Assembly (NCBI GenBank): GCA_019414545.1
Contig: DXLV01000047.1
Span: 1-13,977, forward strand
Reading direction: 5' to 3'
Source: Collinsella sp.
Lineage (GTDB): Bacteria > Actinomycetota > Coriobacteriia > Coriobacteriales > Coriobacteriaceae
DNA: 13,977 nucleotides
Both the position numbers and the translations under genes were made by a program. The notes below the pieces were generated by a model. It had not been told where the DNA came from. It saw nothing but the letters and a program-made list of their open reading frames with translations, and made no database searches. This document shows, piece after piece, positions 11,177 to 13,977 of this stretch. Position 1 is the first letter of the stretch. Each line of letters opens with the position of its first letter.

Positions 11177-13977
11177 TTAAGCGAAGTAGGCCACGCCGCT
11201 CTCAAAGATCGGCATGAACTTATCGCCGGGGACATGCTCGGGCACGTTGCGGTACAGGTTGTCGCCGCGACGCTCGGCATGGCCCATCTTGCCCAGGACG
11301 CGGCCGTCGGGGCTCGTGATGCCCTCGATGGCGAGTGCGGAGCCGTTGGGGTTGACGGAGAGATCCATGCTGGGCTTGCCGTTCTCGCCCACGTACTGCG
11401 TGGCGACCTGGCCGTTGGCGATCAGCTGGGCGAGCACTTCGTCATTGGCGACAAAGCGGCCCTCGCCGTGGCTGATGGCGACGGTGTAGGGGTCGTCCAG
11501 GCTGCACTGCGACAGCCACGGGGACAAGTTGGACGAGATGCGGGTGCGCACCAGACGGCTCTGGTGGCGACCGATGGTGTTGAACGTCAACGTGGGCGCA
11601 TCGGGCGTGGCGTCGACGATGTCGCCGTAGGGCACCAGGCCGAGCTTGATCAGGGCCTGGAAGCCGTTGCAGATGCCCAGCATCAGGCCATCGCGGGCCT
11701 TGAGCAGGTCGCGGACTGCCTCGGTGACCTCGGGAGCGCGGAAGAACGCCGTGATGAACTTGGCAGAGCCGTCGGGCTCGTCGCCGCCCGAGAAGCCGCC
11801 GGGGATCATAACGATCTGGCTTGCACGGATGCGGCGGGCAAGCTCGCGGGTGCTCTCGGCGACGGCCTCGGGCGTGAGGTTGTTGATCACGAAGGTGTCG
11901 GCCTCGGCACCGGCGGCACGGAAGGCGCGGGCGCTGTCGTACTCGCAGTTGTTGCCGGGGAACACGGGGATGATCACGCGCGGGCGGGCGATCTTGGCGC
12001 CGCCGTACACGCGGATATCCTTGGCGCGGAAGTCGATGGTCTCGACCTCGGGGGTCTTGCCGGCGCTGCGGTAGGCGAAGACGCCCTCGATGCCGCTCTC
12101 CCAGGCCTCCTGGAGCTCGGCGAGCTCGATGACCTCGGAGCCGGTGTCGATGACATAGCCCTCGACGGTGGTGCCCAGGGGCTCGACGACAACGCCGTCG
12201 GCGACCTCGGGCAGCTCGGCATCCTCGGCGAGCTCGACGATAAAGCTACCGTAGAGCGGGGTGAAGAGGCTCTCCACGTCCACATCCTCGGCAAGCTCGA
12301 TACCGATCTGGTTGCCGACGCACATTTTAAAGAGGCTCTCGGCGCCGCAGCCGTAGCCGGGCGTGGAGATGGCCAGGGCGTTGCCGTTGGCGGTGAGCGC
12401 CTCGACGGCGTCAAACGCGGCGAGCAGCTGCTGGGCGTCGGGGCGGTAATCCTCGCCGTAGGTGGCGGGGGCGATGCGGACGACGCGGTGCGTGGGGCCC
12501 TTGAACTCGGGCGAGACGGCGCGGGCGGCCTTGCCCACGGCGACGGCGAAGCTGATCAGGGTCGGCGGAACGTTGAGCTCGCCGGTCTCGTCCTCAAACG
12601 AACCGCTCATGGAGTCCTTGCCGCCGATGGCACCGGCACCCAGGTCGACCTGGGCCATAAGGGCACCCAGGACGGCAGCCATGGGCTTGCCCCAGCGCTC
12701 TGCTTCGGTGCGCAGGCGCTCGAAGTACTCCTGGAAGGAGAGGTAGGCGCGCTTGTGCTCAAAGCCGGCGGCAACGAGCTTGGCGATGGACTCGACCACG
12801 GACAGGTAGGCGCCCGCAAACTGGTCGGCCTCCATCAAATAGGGGTTGAAGCCCCATGCCATGGCACTCGCTGTGGTGGTCTCGCCGTCCACGGGGAACT
12901 TGGCGACCATGGCTGAGCTCGGGGTGAGCTGCGTCTTGCCGCCAAAAGGCATAAGCACGGTCGCGGCGCCGATGGTGGAGTCGAAGCGCTCGGAAAGGCC
13001 CTTGTTGGAAGCGACGTTGAGGTCGGTGACGAGCGAGGTCATGCGCTCGGCGAGCGTGGCACCGGCCCAGCTGGGCTGCCACACACTGCGGGCGCAGACG
13101 TGGGCGACCTGGTGCTTGGGCGCACCGTTGGAGTTGAGGAACTCGCGGGACAGATCGACGATGGCGACGCCGTTCCAGGCCATGCGCATGCGCGGCTCGG
13201 CGGTAACCTCGGCGATAACGGTCGCCTCCAGGTTCTCCTCGGCGGCGTAGCCCATGAACTCCTCGACGTCACCGTCGGCGACGGCGCAGGCCATGCGCTC
13301 CTGGGATTCAGAGATGGCGAGCTCGGTGCCGTCAAGACCGTCGTACTTCTTGGTCACGGTATCAAGGTCGACATACAGGCCGTCGGCAAGCTCGCCTACA
13401 GCGACCGAGACACCGCCGGCGCCAAAGTCGTTGCAGCGCTTGATCAGACGGCAGGCATCGCCGCGGCGGAACAGGCGCTGCAGCTTGCGCTCGACCGGGG
13501 CGTTGCCCTTCTGGACCTCGGCGCCCGATGTCTCGATGGACTCGGTGTTCTGGGTCTTGGAGGAGCCGGTGGCACCGCCGATGCCGTCACGGCCGGTGCG
13601 GCCGCCCAACAGGATGATCTTGTCGGTGGGGGCGGGGCACTCGCGACGCACGTGGTTTGCCGGGGTAGCGCCCACGACGGCGCCGACCTCCATGCGCTTG
13701 GCGACGTAGCCGGGGTGATAGAGTTCGTTGACCTGACCGGTGGCAAGGCCGATCTGGTTGCCGTAGCTGGAGTAGCCGGCGGCAGCAGTGGTCACGAGCT
13801 TACGCTGCGGCAGCTTGCCCTCGAGCGTCTCGGACACGGGGACGGTGGGGTCGCCGGCGCCGGTGACACGCATGGCCTGGTACACGTAGCTGCGGCCCGA
13901 CAGCGGGTCGCGGATGGCACCGCCCACGCAGGTGGCGGCACCGCCGAAGGGCTCGATCTCGGTCGGGTGGTTGTGGG
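11177..13977 (-). CDS. purL: Phosphoribosylformylglycinamidine synthase, single-chain, 5' end missing
   Basis: About 932 codons of PurL are visible; the frame is open through the right edge (codons for HNHPTEIEPFGGAATCVGG precede 13927), so the GTG at 13927 is not the start. Known full-length single-chain enzymes are about 1240-1300 aa, so roughly 310-370 residues are missing. It converts FGAR, ATP and glutamine to FGAM in purine synthesis. Visible parts are the synthetase core with PYEP-like EPFGGAATC, LLGGRTGRDGIGGAT and NDFGAGGVSVAVGE, a second AIR-synthase-like half with GGKDSMSGSF, and a C-terminal glutaminase with PGGFSGGDE, the nucleophile Cys in LGICNGFQAL (codon 11669-11671), SHGEGRF and GHAER. 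The protein ends VAYFA at 11180. The fused glutaminase means no separate PurQ is needed. No purS or purQ is adjacent; a strong terminator follows. Confidence 0.97.
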   Translation of the reverse strand, partial: HNHPTEIEPFGGAATCVGGAIRDPLSGRSYVYQAMRVTGAGDPTVPVSETLEGKLPQRKLVTTAAAGYSSYGNQIGLATGQVNELYHPGYVAKRMEVGAVVGATPANHVRRECPAPTDKIILLGGRTGRDGIGGATGSSKTQNTESIETSGAEVQKGNAPVERKLQRLFRRGDACRLIKRCNDFGAGGVSVAVGELADGLYVDLDTVTKKYDGLDGTELAISESQERMACAVADGDVEEFMGYAAEENLEATVIAEVTAEPRMRMAWNGVAIVDLSREFLNSNGAPKHQVAHVCARSVWQPSWAGATLAERMTSLVTDLNVASNKGLSERFDSTIGAATVLMPFGGKTQLTPSSAMVAKFPVDGETTTASAMAWGFNPYLMEADQFAGAYLSVVESIAKLVAAGFEHKRAYLSFQEYFERLRTEAERWGKPMAAVLGALMAQVDLGAGAIGGKDSMSGSFEDETGELNVPPTLISFAVAVGKAARAVSPEFKGPTHRVVRIAPATYGEDYRPDAQQLLAAFDAVEALTANGNALAISTPGYGCGAESLFKMCVGNQIGIELAEDVDVESLFTPLYGSFIVELAEDAELPEVADGVVVEPLGTTVEGYVIDTGSEVIELAELQEAWESGIEGVFAYRSAGKTPEVETIDFRAKDIRVYGGAKIARPRVIIPVFPGNNCEYDSARAFRAAGAEADTFVINNLTPEAVAESTRELARRIRASQIVMIPGGFSGGDEPDGSAKFITAFFRAPEVTEAVRDLLKARDGLMLGICNGFQALIKLGLVPYGDIVDATPDAPTLTFNTIGRHQSRLVRTRISSNLSPWLSQCSLDDPYTVAISHGEGRFVANDEVLAQLIANGQVATQYVGENGKPSMDLSVNPNGSALAIEGITSPDGRVLGKMGHAERRGDNLYRNVPEHVPGDKFMPIFESGVAYFA

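Noticed and set aside
10862..12916. 684-codon open frame on the plus strand
   Set aside because: It lies antisense to purL and the EamA gene, both with unmistakable family motifs. Its Gly/Ala/Asp-rich sequence is what antisense of high-GC coding DNA gives; no RBS or domain is seen.

Overview
The window looks like chromosomal DNA of a high-GC Gram-positive anaerobe, most likely a Coriobacteriia (Collinsella/Olsenella-type) member. This is inferred from the G/C-rich third codon positions, the purine-rich ribosome binding sites (RBS), GTG starts, a single-chain PurL of the large clostridial/coriobacterial type, and an Etf-linked FAD oxidase module typical of anaerobes. No rRNA, tRNA, CRISPR array, transposase or phage gene was seen.

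Left part (1-1621, minus strand): an operon of small proteins read leftwards. It starts with a 98-aa cytoplasmic protein that looks like a fragment of a PD-(D/E)XK nuclease-like fold. Next come a membrane-anchored extracytoplasmic protein, a 199-aa secreted protein, and the signal-peptide end of another secreted protein that runs off the left edge. The membrane-anchored gene carries an in-frame amber codon (966-968) followed by 48 more codons of clearly coding sequence in the same frame, so it is either a fresh nonsense pseudogene or a readthrough gene. The 346-base region to its right (1622-1967) has no convincing gene but holds an inverted repeat and phased TGACC-type direct repeats.

Centre-left (1968-5593, plus strand): a tight three-gene operon encoding a GlcD/D-lactate-dehydrogenase-family FAD oxidase, EtfB, and an EtfA with an N-terminal two-cluster ferredoxin domain. 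The set matches the architecture of the electron-confurcating lactate dehydrogenase/Etf complexes of anaerobes. The substrate here is not proven.

Centre (5590-8707): a minus-strand HD-domain phosphohydrolase converges on etfA with overlapping stop codons. Divergent from it is an azlC-azlD branched-chain amino acid exporter pair, with an 11-bp perfect inverted repeat in the shared upstream region. A KdgT-type 2-keto-3-deoxygluconate permease follows, standing without its usual catabolic genes.

Right part (8708-13977): a hairpin-rich intergenic region leads into a seven-helix membrane diguanylate cyclase (GGDEF) without an inhibitory I-site. Then come a minus-strand EamA/DMT transporter and, behind a strong terminator, the 3' three-quarters of purL (FGAM synthase), which runs off the right edge.

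The items most worth a second look are the amber-interrupted surface-protein operon, the FAD oxidase-Etf module with its unusual metal-site motif, and the inverted repeats upstream of azlC, upstream of the GGDEF gene and ahead of the small-protein operon.
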